Source of the DNA: Anaerohalosphaera lusitana
Lineage (GTDB): Bacteria; Planctomycetota; Phycisphaerae; Sedimentisphaerales; Anaerohalosphaeraceae
Assembly (NCBI RefSeq): GCF_002007645.1
Contig: NZ_CP019791.1
Span: forward strand, 310,001-374,000
Direction of reading: 5' to 3'
Length of the DNA stretch: 64,000 nt
Positions 9,194 through 18,900 of this stretch are shown one piece after another. A program made the position numbers and the translations under genes. The notes under the pieces were generated by a model. The model was not told where the DNA came from. It searched no databases and saw only the letters and a program-made list of their open reading frames with translations. Numbering within the stretch: the stretch's first letter is position 1; each line of letters starts with the position of its first letter.

Positions 9194-10810
9194 CTACTGC
9201 TTCACCATCTCGAAATGCTGCTCATACTCCTTCCCGTCCGCCTCCGGATAGTCCTTCCGAAAATGCACGCCCCTGCTCTCACACCGCTTCGTAGCCGCCC
9301 CCGCCATCAGCAGCGAAACCGTCAGCATATTCTGCACCTCCCACTCGAACGGCTTGTCGAACACCTTGTCCATCACATAACGCTGCCAGAACGTAATGAT
9401 CTCCTGCGCTTCCTCCAAAGGCCGCTGCGTCCGCGTGATCCCCACGTTCCTCCACATCAGCGCCCGCAGCGAGTTTCGCACATCGTCCGCGTCCAATCGA
9501 CTGCGATCCGACACCGGCACATCATACTTGTACTTGCGAAACGTCAGCCTCGCCTCGCCGTTCTCACCCTTCGCAGCCTCCTCACCAGCAACCTGCCCAA
9601 ACACCAGCGCCTCCAGCAGCGAATTGCTCCCCAGCCGATTCGCACCATGCAGCCCCGTCGAAGCGACCTCCCCGCACGCATACAGATTCTCTACATTCGT
9701 CCGCGCCTTGCCGTCCACCTTCACCCCGCCTATCATGTAGTGCGCACTCGGCCGAACCGGTATCATCTGCGTACTCACATCGATATCAAAGCTCTCGCAA
9801 AGCTCGCTGATCAGCGGGAACCGTTTCGAAAAATGCTCCTTGTCAAAGTGCCGTATATCCAGATAAACATGCGTCGCATCCGTCTTCAGCATACGATCCA
9901 GTATCGCCCTGCTAACCACGTCCCGCGGCGCAAGCTCCGCACGCTCATCATACTCGCTCATGAACGCAACCCCCTCCCGATCCCGCAGTATCCCCCCTTC
10001 ACCTCGCAGCACCTCCGTGATCAGCGCACGCGAAGCACCCGCAATATAAAGCGTCGTCGGATGAAACTGCATAAATTCCATATCCCGCAGCACCGCCCCC
10101 GCGCGCCACGCCATCGCTAACCCGTCACCCGTCGCTATCGGCGGATTCGTCGTCTCCCTATACAGCTTGCCCGCACCCCCGCTGGCCAGTATCGTATTCC
10201 GCGCCCAGATAACCTCCTGCCCCACGCCTTCCGCATACCCGATCGCCCCCACACACACGTTCCCGTCGGTCGTGATCAGATCGACCGCGAAAAAGTTCTC
10301 AATTACCTTAATATTATCCATCCCCCGCACCTTCCGCCCCAGCGCCTCGATTATCCCCCGCCCCGTCGAGTCGCCATGAGCATGAGCCACCCGCGCCCGC
10401 GTATGTCCACCCTCCATCGTGATATCGATCTTACCGTCGCTCATGTCAAATTCCGTCCCCCACTCCAGCAGCTCACGCACAAGCCCCGGCCCCTTCTCCA
10501 CCACCTCCCGAACGATCGCCTCATCACACATCCCGCCTCCCGCCGCGATCGTATCCTGCACATGCTCCTCCACACTGTCATCAGACCCAAGCACCGCCGC
10601 GATCCCCCCCTGCGCCTTCCACGTATTGCTCTCCTCAAGCTCCTTCTTGCATACCAGCATCACATTACAGCCCGTCTGCCCCGCCTCTATCGCAGCGCGC
10701 AGACCCGCAATACCGCTGCCGATAACCAGCACATCCGCAAAAAGCTGCTGCGTCTTCGAAGTATCGATCGGTACAAGATAACGCCTGTTCTCAACCTGCT
10801 TAGCTGTCAT
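9194..10810 (-). CDS. nadB: L-aspartate oxidase
   Basis: Oxidises L-aspartate to iminoaspartate with FAD, the first step of de novo NAD synthesis. 538 residues, full length. The FAD-binding motif VIGSGIAGLRAAIEA is followed by NTWKAQGGIAAVLG, and EGGHTRARVAHAHGDSTGR and YACGEVASTGLHGANRLGSN are characteristic of the NadB/succinate dehydrogenase flavoprotein family. The helical C-terminal domain with ALMWRNVGITR favours NadB. GGAG lies five bases before the ATG. No nadA or nadC is in the window. Confidence 0.93.
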   Translation of the reverse strand: MTAKQVENRRYLVPIDTSKTQQLFADVLVIGSGIAGLRAAIEAGQTGCNVMLVCKKELEESNTWKAQGGIAAVLGSDDSVEEHVQDTIAAGGGMCDEAIVREVVEKGPGLVRELLEWGTEFDMSDGKIDITMEGGHTRARVAHAHGDSTGRGIIEALGRKVRGMDNIKVIENFFAVDLITTDGNVCVGAIGYAEGVGQEVIWARNTILASGGAGKLYRETTNPPIATGDGLAMAWRAGAVLRDMEFMQFHPTTLYIAGASRALITEVLRGEGGILRDREGVAFMSEYDERAELAPRDVVSRAILDRMLKTDATHVYLDIRHFDKEHFSKRFPLISELCESFDIDVSTQMIPVRPSAHYMIGGVKVDGKARTNVENLYACGEVASTGLHGANRLGSNSLLEALVFGQVAGEEAAKGENGEARLTFRKYKYDVPVSDRSRLDADDVRNSLRALMWRNVGITRTQRPLEEAQEIITFWQRYVMDKVFDKPFEWEVQNMLTVSLLMAGAATKRCESRGVHFRKDYPEADGKEYEQHFEMVKQ

Positions 10811-11033
10811 GTATGCTCCGGAATAAACCTCGGCCGCTGCGTGCCGGCCGCAAATTCAGCACAACCTGCTCTCGCCGTGAACCGACCCTCTATTCAACGG
10901 CCCAACCTGTGCCTCAAATCACAAACCCCCATTTTACCCCCGGACACACTATTTCGCCAGCTTTTTCCACTGATTACAAACGTAGCTCACCCGCAATGGT
11001 TAGCCAAAATGCCAATATCAACCAGGTATGATA

Positions 11034-11771
11034 TTACCCCAGCATCCCCGCCCAGTCCGCATCACCCAGCGCCTCGACCGTCAGCTCCCCGAGCTTCCCG
11101 CTAGCCACATCACTGTCCTCGTCCTTCGGCACAACGCTCAAAACAGGCACATCGCCCCATTCCTCGATAACCACAGCCGCCTGCTCCTCTGCAATACTCG
11201 AATCGAACGCGTCATACCCGCTGATAACCACACCCGCAACCTCGAGCCCCGCACCGCGAATGCAGTCCACCGTCAGCAGCGTATGATTGATCGTCCCCAG
11301 ATCAGGCCTCGCCACGATCACCACAGGCAGCCCGAACCACTTCGCCAGCCCCAGCATATCCACCCCCGCATCGACAGGCACCCGGATTCCGCCCGCGCCT
11401 TCGACGATCACCGCATCACTCTCCGCAACAACCTTCTCATACGCCTTCGCCATCGCCTGAAAATCCACCGGCCGATTTTCATGCTCCGCACTCACGCACG
11501 GCGCCGCCGGCAAAACATACCCCACCGGACATATCGTATCCAGCCGATGCTCACTACCGCTGTGCCTCCGCAAAAATTCCGGATCCTCGTTCACCAGCCC
11601 CTCGTCATGGTATTGACATCCCGTCGCGACCGGCTTGAATACACCGACCCGCTTGCCCGCATCACGCAAGATCTTCGCGATCCCGCCCCCCACAAGCGTC
11701 TTGCCGATACCCGTATCGGTCCCGGTAACAAAAAATCCCTTCGCACTCGGCAGCCTCAGTTCCTCAGCCAT
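11034..11771 (-). CDS. bioD: Dethiobiotin synthetase
   Basis: ATP-dependent closure of the ureido ring of 7,8-diaminopelargonate to dethiobiotin, the penultimate step of biotin synthesis. 245 residues. The P-loop GTDTGIGKT lies at the N-terminus, KPVATGCQ follows, and the VEGAGGIRVP motif is present. The ATG overlaps the bioA stop (TAATG), implying translational coupling. No bioB, bioF or bioC lies nearby, so the pathway is split. Confidence 0.93.
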   Translation of the reverse strand: MAEELRLPSAKGFFVTGTDTGIGKTLVGGGIAKILRDAGKRVGVFKPVATGCQYHDEGLVNEDPEFLRRHSGSEHRLDTICPVGYVLPAAPCVSAEHENRPVDFQAMAKAYEKVVAESDAVIVEGAGGIRVPVDAGVDMLGLAKWFGLPVVIVARPDLGTINHTLLTVDCIRGAGLEVAGVVISGYDAFDSSIAEEQAAVVIEEWGDVPVLSVVPKDEDSDVASGKLGELTVEALGDADWAGMLG

Positions 11772-13135
11772 TACGCACTCTCCACAATACCGGGCAGCTC
11801 GTCCCGGATCGAATCATAAATAATACTCATCATCTCATCGAGCAGCTCGACGCTCATCCCCACTGGCGGCATCAGCACGACAACATTACCGAGGTTGCGA
11901 ACCATCAGCCCCTTGTCCCGCATCGAAAGGATCAGCTTCCGCGCGACCATCTGCTCGTAATCGAATTCTTCCTTGCTCTCCTTGTCCCGCACCAGCTCGA
12001 TACCGCCGAACAGCCCAACATGCCTCGCATCCCCCACAAATGGCAGCTCGCGAATCTTAACCGCCCACTCCTCCATCTTCGCGATCTTCGCATCCAGCGA
12101 CGCCAGTACATCGTTCTTCTCGAACAGATCCAGCGACGCTATCGCAGCCGCACAACCCAGCGCATTGCCGGTATACGTATGCCCATGATAAAATGTCTTG
12201 TGCTCGTCCGGCTCACCCAGGAACGCCTCAAAAACCTTCTCCGTCGTAACCGTCGCGGCCAGCGGCAGATACCCCCCGCTTATACCCTTCGCCATGCACA
12301 TAAAGTCCGGCCGAACATCCTCCTTCTCACACGCGAACATCCTCCCCGTCTTGCCGAACCCCGTCGCCACCTCATCAACGATCAGCAGCACCCCGTACTT
12401 CCGAGCAAGCTCCTCGACGCCCTTCAAAAATCCCTCAGGATGCACCAGTATCCCCGCCGCACCCTGAACCAGAGGCTCAACCACGATCCCCGCGATCTGC
12501 CCCTCGTTATTCTTCAACAGCGCTTCCATCTGCTCTAAACCGTGCGCCCGGCATTCATCCTCCGTCCCCTCATACCGGTACACGAACGGACTGTCCACAT
12601 AATACGTCTCAAACAGCAGCGACCTGAATATCCCGTGAAACAGCCCGATCCCCCCGACACTGACCGACCCGATCGTATCACCGTGATACGCATCGCCAAG
12701 CGCAATAAACTTCGTCCGCTTAGTATCACCCTGGTTCCGCCAGTACTGATACGCCATCTTTATCGCGATCTCGACGCTCGTCGCCCCGCTGTCCGAATAA
12801 AAAACCCGCTCAAGGCCCTCCGGCGAGATTTCCGCCAGCCGACCCGCCAGCTCGATCGCCTTCTCCTGACCAAGCCCCAGCATCGTACTGTGCGCGATCT
12901 TGCCCAACTGCCCCTTCACAGCATCGTCGATCTCCTTCACCCGATGCCCGTGCACATTGCACCAAAGCGAACTGACCCCGTCGATATATCGCCTGCCCTC
13001 GGTATCCACCAGGTAAAATCCGTCACCCGACTCGATGATCACCGGCTCATCTTCCAGCCAGTCCTTCATCTGCGTAAAAGGGTACCAGAGATGCTTACGA
13101 TCCGTTTCTAATAATTTTTTCGTAGACTCATTCAT
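11771..13135 (-). CDS. bioA: Adenosylmethionine-8-amino-7-oxononanoate aminotransferase
   Basis: PLP enzyme making 7,8-diaminopelargonate with S-adenosylmethionine as amino donor. 454 residues from ATG 13135 (MNESTKKLLETD); an upstream in-frame start at 13180 would add 15 unconserved residues. HLWYPFTQM near the N-terminus is a BioA hallmark. The PLP lysine is K283 in CMAKGISGG, and IVDEVATGFGKTGRMFACE is also visible. First gene of a bioA-bioD operon; the start faces pcm, transcribed divergently. Confidence 0.93.
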   Translation of the reverse strand: MNESTKKLLETDRKHLWYPFTQMKDWLEDEPVIIESGDGFYLVDTEGRRYIDGVSSLWCNVHGHRVKEIDDAVKGQLGKIAHSTMLGLGQEKAIELAGRLAEISPEGLERVFYSDSGATSVEIAIKMAYQYWRNQGDTKRTKFIALGDAYHGDTIGSVSVGGIGLFHGIFRSLLFETYYVDSPFVYRYEGTEDECRAHGLEQMEALLKNNEGQIAGIVVEPLVQGAAGILVHPEGFLKGVEELARKYGVLLIVDEVATGFGKTGRMFACEKEDVRPDFMCMAKGISGGYLPLAATVTTEKVFEAFLGEPDEHKTFYHGHTYTGNALGCAAAIASLDLFEKNDVLASLDAKIAKMEEWAVKIRELPFVGDARHVGLFGGIELVRDKESKEEFDYEQMVARKLILSMRDKGLMVRNLGNVVVLMPPVGMSVELLDEMMSIIYDSIRDELPGIVESA

Positions 13136-13347
13136 AATGCCCCGCATTATGCACATTCCGCCACCCCAGTCAACCCGCACGAGGACTATCTAACCCCGAG
13201 CAAATCGCTCCGAATATCGCCCTGGTCGCCCTTAAACCCCGCCAAAGCAGGATTTTACCGCAGAATCTTGGTTGCACGATTACCTAATGCGCGCATCATA
13301 TTATTAGAGCCAAAAATGACAACACAGCACCGGAAGGAGCAAAAATC

Positions 13348-14010
13348 ATGGTTTCCATCAACGCAAAAGCCAAACACGCCGTCGAACGTCGCAAAATGGT
13401 CCAGCACCAGCTCGCAGCACGCGGAATAAACGACCCCGCCGTTCTCGAAGCGTTCGAGGACATCCCGCGCGAGATATTCCTGCCGCCGCAGTACGAATCC
13501 CAGGCCTACCACGACAACCCCGTCCCCATCGGCTCAGGCCAGACCATAAGCCAGCCATACATCGTCGCCCTCATGACCGAAAAACTCCAGCTCGACAAAA
13601 ACTGCGACGTCCTCGAACTCGGCACAGGCTCCGGCTACCAGACCGCGATCCTCGCAACCATCGCACGCCGCGTCTACACCATCGAACGATACAACCAGCT
13701 CTCCGAAACCGCCCAGGCCAACATCGCCCACCTCGACCTGCCCAACATCGAATACTGCATCGGCGACGGCTCAAAAGGCTGGCCCGAACACCGCCGGTTC
13801 GACCGCATAATCGCAACCGCCGCAATGCCGAAGATCCCCCAGCCGCTCATCGACCAGCTAAAACCCGACGGCCTCATCATCGCACCTGTCGGCACAATGA
13901 CCGCACAGGAACTCATCCTCGCCCGAAAAACCGACCAGGGTCTCAAAACCCACCAAATAACCCCAGTCCGCTTCGTCCCCCTCCTCGGCGAATACTCCTT
14001 CAACGAATAA
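13348..14010 (+). CDS. pcm: Protein-L-isoaspartate O-methyltransferase
   Basis: Methylates L-isoaspartyl residues in aged proteins using S-adenosylmethionine, starting their repair. 220 residues, normal length. The SAM motif LELGTGSGYQTAILA is present, preceded by IGSGQTISQPYIVALM, both family signatures. A strong GGAAGGAG site lies nine bases before the ATG. The 212 bases between it and bioA form a divergent promoter region where I could not fix a clear -10/-35 pair. Confidence 0.93.
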   Translation: MVSINAKAKHAVERRKMVQHQLAARGINDPAVLEAFEDIPREIFLPPQYESQAYHDNPVPIGSGQTISQPYIVALMTEKLQLDKNCDVLELGTGSGYQTAILATIARRVYTIERYNQLSETAQANIAHLDLPNIEYCIGDGSKGWPEHRRFDRIIATAAMPKIPQPLIDQLKPDGLIIAPVGTMTAQELILARKTDQGLKTHQITPVRFVPLLGEYSFNE

Positions 14011-14097
14011 AAGCCGAATTATCACAAAAAACAAACTCTTCACCAAATAGCAGGGAATGGAAGCAGCATTTGATATTCGCTGCTGCCTGCCGAATCA

Positions 14098-14183
14098 CCA
14101 GCCGCATAATTTCACGGTCCGCCGAGAATGGACCTCCCAAAAAGTTCGTCGGAGGCGCGGCTGTTAAATTCTGCGGCGGCTCA
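14098..14183 (+). repeat. Dispersed ~86-bp inverted-repeat element, copy B
   Basis: Outer arms AGCCGCATAATTT and AAATTCTGCGGC are inverted repeats. An inner hairpin GGTCC-GCCGAGAAT-GGACC is followed by GTTCGTCGGAGGCGCGGCTG, shared with the other copies. It lies downstream of pcm. Confidence 0.88.
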
Positions 14184-14215
14184 ATTGGATACTCATCATT
14201 ATTCTGTATCGAACC

Positions 14216-14256
14216 AAAAAAAGAGCGTGACACATTGATCAATATCACGCTCTTTT
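14216..14256. terminator. Bidirectional terminator between pcm and a convergent gene
   Basis: Stem AAAGAGCGTGA / TCACGCTCTTT with an A-run before and T-run after, so it can act on both strands. Confidence 0.85.
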
Positions 14257-14283
14257 GAGATCGTAAATCACACCAGACGAAAA

Positions 14284-15645
14284 CTAAGCCCCTTCCTCCT
14301 TACCGCCGCCATCCTTCTTCGCCGTCTCACTCTCCTCCTTCAGGCCCTTCACGAAAACGACCCCCCTCGCGATCTTGCCCGTCTCATCCTTGACCGTATA
14401 GAAGAAGTGGTCCATCCCCGCAAGACCCTTCTCAGGAGCCGTATAAACAACCTCCCTGCTCCCGCTGCTGCCTTCGACGATCTCGATCTTGCCGCCCTTT
14501 ACCGACTCACCGTCACAGCCCTCCAGCGAAACCGCATGCCCGTTCGCATCATGATCATTCGCGATCACATCCACGATCAGCTTGTAACCCTCTTCCGACT
14601 CCTCGATAACGTCCAGCGCTGCGTAAGGCGGCATATTGATCGTGTCGTAAACGCCCGCCTTCTCCAACAAATTCAGCTTATTATCCCTGTGCTTGAACAC
14701 CGACTGAACCTCCGCCCCGCTGAACCGACCGTATGCGTTCCCGCAGTTAAGCGTCGGCCCCTCGCAACTGTTCGCATGGTGATCGTGCACCGCCCAGTTG
14801 TGCCCCAGCTCATGCCTCCACACAACATCGAACGAATTATCGCCCGCCACACCGTTGACCGAATAACCGTTGCCCGTCCCGACAACACCGACCCACGCGA
14901 CACCGCCGCCGATCGCAGGCGTCACACACGCTACCAGATCCCGCTCGACGTCCTTATACTTCTCGTTCCACTCCTTGCGAACGATCGGCAGGATCTTCGT
15001 CCCGTTGGTCCCCTGGTAAGGACACTGCTCCTTCTCAGCACGTATCAGCACCCGCCCGATCGCAGGCATCAACAGCGTATCCCGCAGATAAATGATCCGC
15101 ACGTTGACGAACGAAAATTCGATCATCTCCACACACTTCTCGACACTGCCCACGCGATTGAAATACCGCCAGTCAGCATCCACAGCCACATCGAAAATAT
15201 AACTCTTGCTGCCCGCCGTCCCCGGCACAACGCTGCTCATGCTGGGCATCTTGAAATTCGGCTCCCTCAGACCGCGATTGCCGACCACCTTATCCCCCAG
15301 AGTAAACCATGTCTGCCCACGCGAAAAATAGACTTTGCCCTTGAACTGACCATCCGACCGCAGGATCCCCGCAGCAAACGCCCCCGGGTCCTCCTTCACC
15401 ATACCCACATACGTCCGAGGCGCGGACACCTCACGCTTCTCGAAACTGCCGTCAGCCTTCTGCACCAGCACCTCGAAATTCTTGCCCCGCACACTCTCAC
15501 GCACCAGATCTAGCGTGATCGTCTCCCCCTCGTGCGTAACCTTCTGCGTCAACCCATCCGGAAACGAAGCCTCCGCAGCAGAACCAGCCAGAAACATCCC
15601 CGCAATCATCACAACCGCCGTCAAAACTGAATACCGTCTACCCAT
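14284..15645 (-). CDS. Secreted metzincin-like metalloprotease, short form
   Basis: Predicted secreted zinc protease, 453 residues. A signal peptide (about 1-27) is followed by a propeptide-like region shared with the two larger neighbours (RTYVGMVKEDPGAFAAG). The zinc motif is HELGHNWAVHD at 278-288; the third ligand position is Asp, not the usual metzincin His. A cadherin-like domain with the planctomycete pattern DVIANDHDANG follows. The C-terminus is short and charged, without the LamG/Fn3 tail of its paralogue; the catalytic His is residue 278 in both. RBS AAAGGG and a sigma70-type promoter precede it. Substrate unknown. Confidence 0.8.
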   Translation of the reverse strand: MGRRYSVLTAVVMIAGMFLAGSAAEASFPDGLTQKVTHEGETITLDLVRESVRGKNFEVLVQKADGSFEKREVSAPRTYVGMVKEDPGAFAAGILRSDGQFKGKVYFSRGQTWFTLGDKVVGNRGLREPNFKMPSMSSVVPGTAGSKSYIFDVAVDADWRYFNRVGSVEKCVEMIEFSFVNVRIIYLRDTLLMPAIGRVLIRAEKEQCPYQGTNGTKILPIVRKEWNEKYKDVERDLVACVTPAIGGGVAWVGVVGTGNGYSVNGVAGDNSFDVVWRHELGHNWAVHDHHANSCEGPTLNCGNAYGRFSGAEVQSVFKHRDNKLNLLEKAGVYDTINMPPYAALDVIEESEEGYKLIVDVIANDHDANGHAVSLEGCDGESVKGGKIEIVEGSSGSREVVYTAPEKGLAGMDHFFYTVKDETGKIARGVVFVKGLKEESETAKKDGGGKEEGA

Positions 15646-15775
15646 TTCACTCTACCCTTTCTGCCAAAAAAATTACCCCGGCATACCAAACATGCACAGT
15701 GGAGAACCATATCTCACCCCGAAACCGCACACCGCTACGCCGTAAAACAAAACTCTTCACATTCACATTAAAACT

Positions 15776-15804
15776 ATTATAGCGAATCCACCTGCCCCGG
15801 TCAA
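15776..15804 (-). promoter_or_regulatory. Sigma70-type promoter for the short metalloprotease gene
   Basis: On the minus strand TTGACC, a 17-base spacer, TATAAT: near-consensus, about 130 bases before the ATG. The rest of 15646-15997 holds only the next gene's terminator. Confidence 0.75.
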
Positions 15805-15930
15805 TCAATAACCACCTCACCAAATCTCCACGCAATGCCTGCATAAAACAAGTTGTATCACATAGTACTTGGATATGACAGTAGCGATTATAATCGCTGC
15901 TGTCTCTTGCCCGCTATTCAATGATGAGCC

Positions 15931-15966
15931 TAAAAAAAGCGAGCCGGCCGCAAGACCGACTCGCTC
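15931..15966 (-). terminator. Terminator of the 1247-residue metalloprotease gene
   Basis: On the minus strand AGCGAGTCGGTC / GGCCGGCTCGCT with loop TTGC, followed by seven T in all. Confidence 0.88.
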
Positions 15967-15997
15967 ATAATCATCACTGAATATTACTGACTTCTAA

Positions 15998-18900
15998 TCA
16001 GTAAGTATCGCTCGTCTCAACATTCGACGCAGAATCATAGGTGTAGCCCGACGCCGTCACGTTCGTAACCGTAAACGTAAAGCTCGGACTCTTCGCCTTC
16101 GCTGCAGTCGTGATCGTCGCCTGGCCATTGCTGTCAGTCACTGCCGAACCCGACTCATTGTAATCGCCGGTAAACGTGCCGTAAACAGTGGCACCGCTCA
16201 ATGGCTGACCACCGTCATCATAGATCGTCACAACTGCCCGACCATAACGGTTCGGCCCGCCAGCAGCAACAACCGTCAGATCGATCGCCTGCACATACAT
16301 CGTCGAGCTGGATGCCTGAGGCGTTGCAGAAACCTCGCCGGAATAGCCCGACTCATTGCTGCTCGTATCAATTGCGGTGACAACATAGTAGTACGTCGTT
16401 CCGTTCGTGACAGTGTTGTCCGTGTAGTCGCTGGCCGACAGACCCTGAGCGACTGCCGCAAAACCGCTGCCGCTGGTCGTACTGCGGTAAACAGTATAGC
16501 TGTCCAGATCACCTTCGCTGTTGTCCGCCCAGTCAAGATCGACCGAACCATCGCCAGCCGTCGCACCAAGACCAGTCGGTGCCGCCGGGGCGGTCGTATC
16601 CGCAGGTGTCGCCGACACTTCGCTTGATGTATCCGACTCATTGTCGCTCGTATCTACTGCTGTAACGACATAGTAGTACGTAGTGTCGTTCGTGACCGTG
16701 TTGTCGGTATAATCGCTGGTCGAAACACCCTGTGCGATCGACGAATACCCGCTGCCGCTCGTCGTACTGCGATAAACAGTATAGCTCGCCAGATCCTGCT
16801 CGCTGTTGTCCGCCCAGTCAAGACTGACCGAACCGTCACCTGCAGTAGCACCAAGACCGGTCGGCGCCGCTGGCGGAGTAGTATCACCGCCGCCTGTAAA
16901 CGCATCATGCAGATCAGTGATCTCACTGCTGCTCAGCGCCTTGTCATAGATCCGAACATCATCCATCAAACCGTTAAAGTATCTGTTGTTGTCACGAATG
17001 TCCGCACCAATGCCCACGCCGATATTACTAGCAAGATCCCTCACGGTTCCGCTCGCGGTCGCAGGCGTGCCGGCATCTACATAAATATAACCGTCGGTCC
17101 CGTCACGTACCGCAACCACATGGTGCCACTCACCGTCATTGACAGTCGCAGTAGAACTGAAGCTGAACTGATAAGCACTGTTGCCGTATATCATGAATCC
17201 AAGCGTACCATCCGAACCCATGTTGAACACATATTCACCATTGAAGCCGCCGTTCCTCTGCTGAACAATAACACCCGCCGCAGTCGCTGTAGTCTTGACC
17301 CACGCTGAAACAGTAAAGTCAGTCTGACCCGAAAGCGATGGACCGGTGCCCAGATTCACGACATCATCCACGCCGTCAAAGCTCAACGCATTACCATCTA
17401 TTCCGGTAACCCAGCTTGCTCCGGTCACTGTTCCGTCGTTCCCATGACCCGATGAATCAGCCGCGGTGCTGCCGCTTGTCTCGTCGAGCTTATAGAAGCC
17501 AACCATATCCAGCGCAGCTCCCGTGGTGAAGTCCCAAACAGCCCCGGCCAGCGTCCCGCCGCCGGTTACCGTATCTATCCGCCAGAAGTATTGTGTATTC
17601 TCTGACAGAATGCTGGAACCGTCAAAAGTCGTCCCGGTAACAGAACCCTGATATTCCGAAGATGCAGTAGTCGCATTCGCAACAGCAGTCGAACTCGTCC
17701 CGACATAAACATCATAACTGGTAGCTGCCGAAGACTCGACCCAGCTAAGCTCACTGCTTAAAACACCTGTTGCACCGTCGATCGGCAGCGGCCCGCAAGC
17801 CGTCCCACCGTCTTTCACATCCTCGATCTCACTTGCACTCATCGAGTAGTTATAGATCCTCACATCATCCACAGCACCGTTAAAGTGACGTGTACCGCTG
17901 TTGCTGTCCAGACCTATATACGTCGTACCTGCGAACGACTGTACGGCATGCGTGTTCGTATTCGTCGCCGACTGCGTCGAACCACCGTTGTTCAGATAGA
18001 TCGTCGCCTGCGATGGCTCGACCACCAGCGCTACAAAGTTCCACGAACCAACAGTCGGAGTAAGACCGCTGTTCCAGCCCCAGTTCGTGCCGTCCCAGTG
18101 ATACCTCAGCTCACCAGCCGAACCAAAGTTCAGACCAGCCGCATCCTGAGCGCGGTTGAACACGATACCGTTCCATCCGCTCGGCGTAGCAGCAGGATTG
18201 ACCCATGCCGTGATCGTAACAGTGTTGCTGTTCAGATTCAGATTCGATATCTCGACATGGTCATCAGTACCGTCAAGATCAAGCCCAGTTGCAAACTGGC
18301 CCGTCACTGAACCCGTATCGAAAGAAGCACCGTTGACCAGCGTACCGTCATTACCGAACTGGCTGACGTCACCAGCGGTAGTACCGGTCGTCTCATCCAT
18401 CGGGTAGTAGCCCTTGATCGTATTATCCAGATCGAGATAAACAGTCACAACACCCGTACCGAAGTTGCCCGCCGAATCCTGCACGGTATAATAGAAATAG
18501 TCAACCTCATTGAAGGCATTATCCGGAGCGGTATAAACCAGCTCATCTCTGCCGTTACCGCCAGTACCCGAAGACAATGTCACCGTACCGCCCAATGCCG
18601 AAGTACCGTCATAGCTGTCCAGCGATATCGTCTGAGCGTTCGCATCAAAGTCATTCTCCATGATGTCGACATAGACCGTACCGCCCGGCGTCAGGTTTGA
18701 AATAACGTCAAGCGCAGCATAAGGACCGAAATCGATCGTGCTGTATGTTCCCTGGCTGTCAAGTATCGACAGCTTGTTATCACGATGATTGAAGATCGAC
18801 TCTACTGCCGGACCGTTGAAACGACCGTAAGCATTACCGCAGTTGATCGTAGGCCCCTCAGGGCTGTTCGCATGAAAATCATACACGCTCCAGTTGTGAC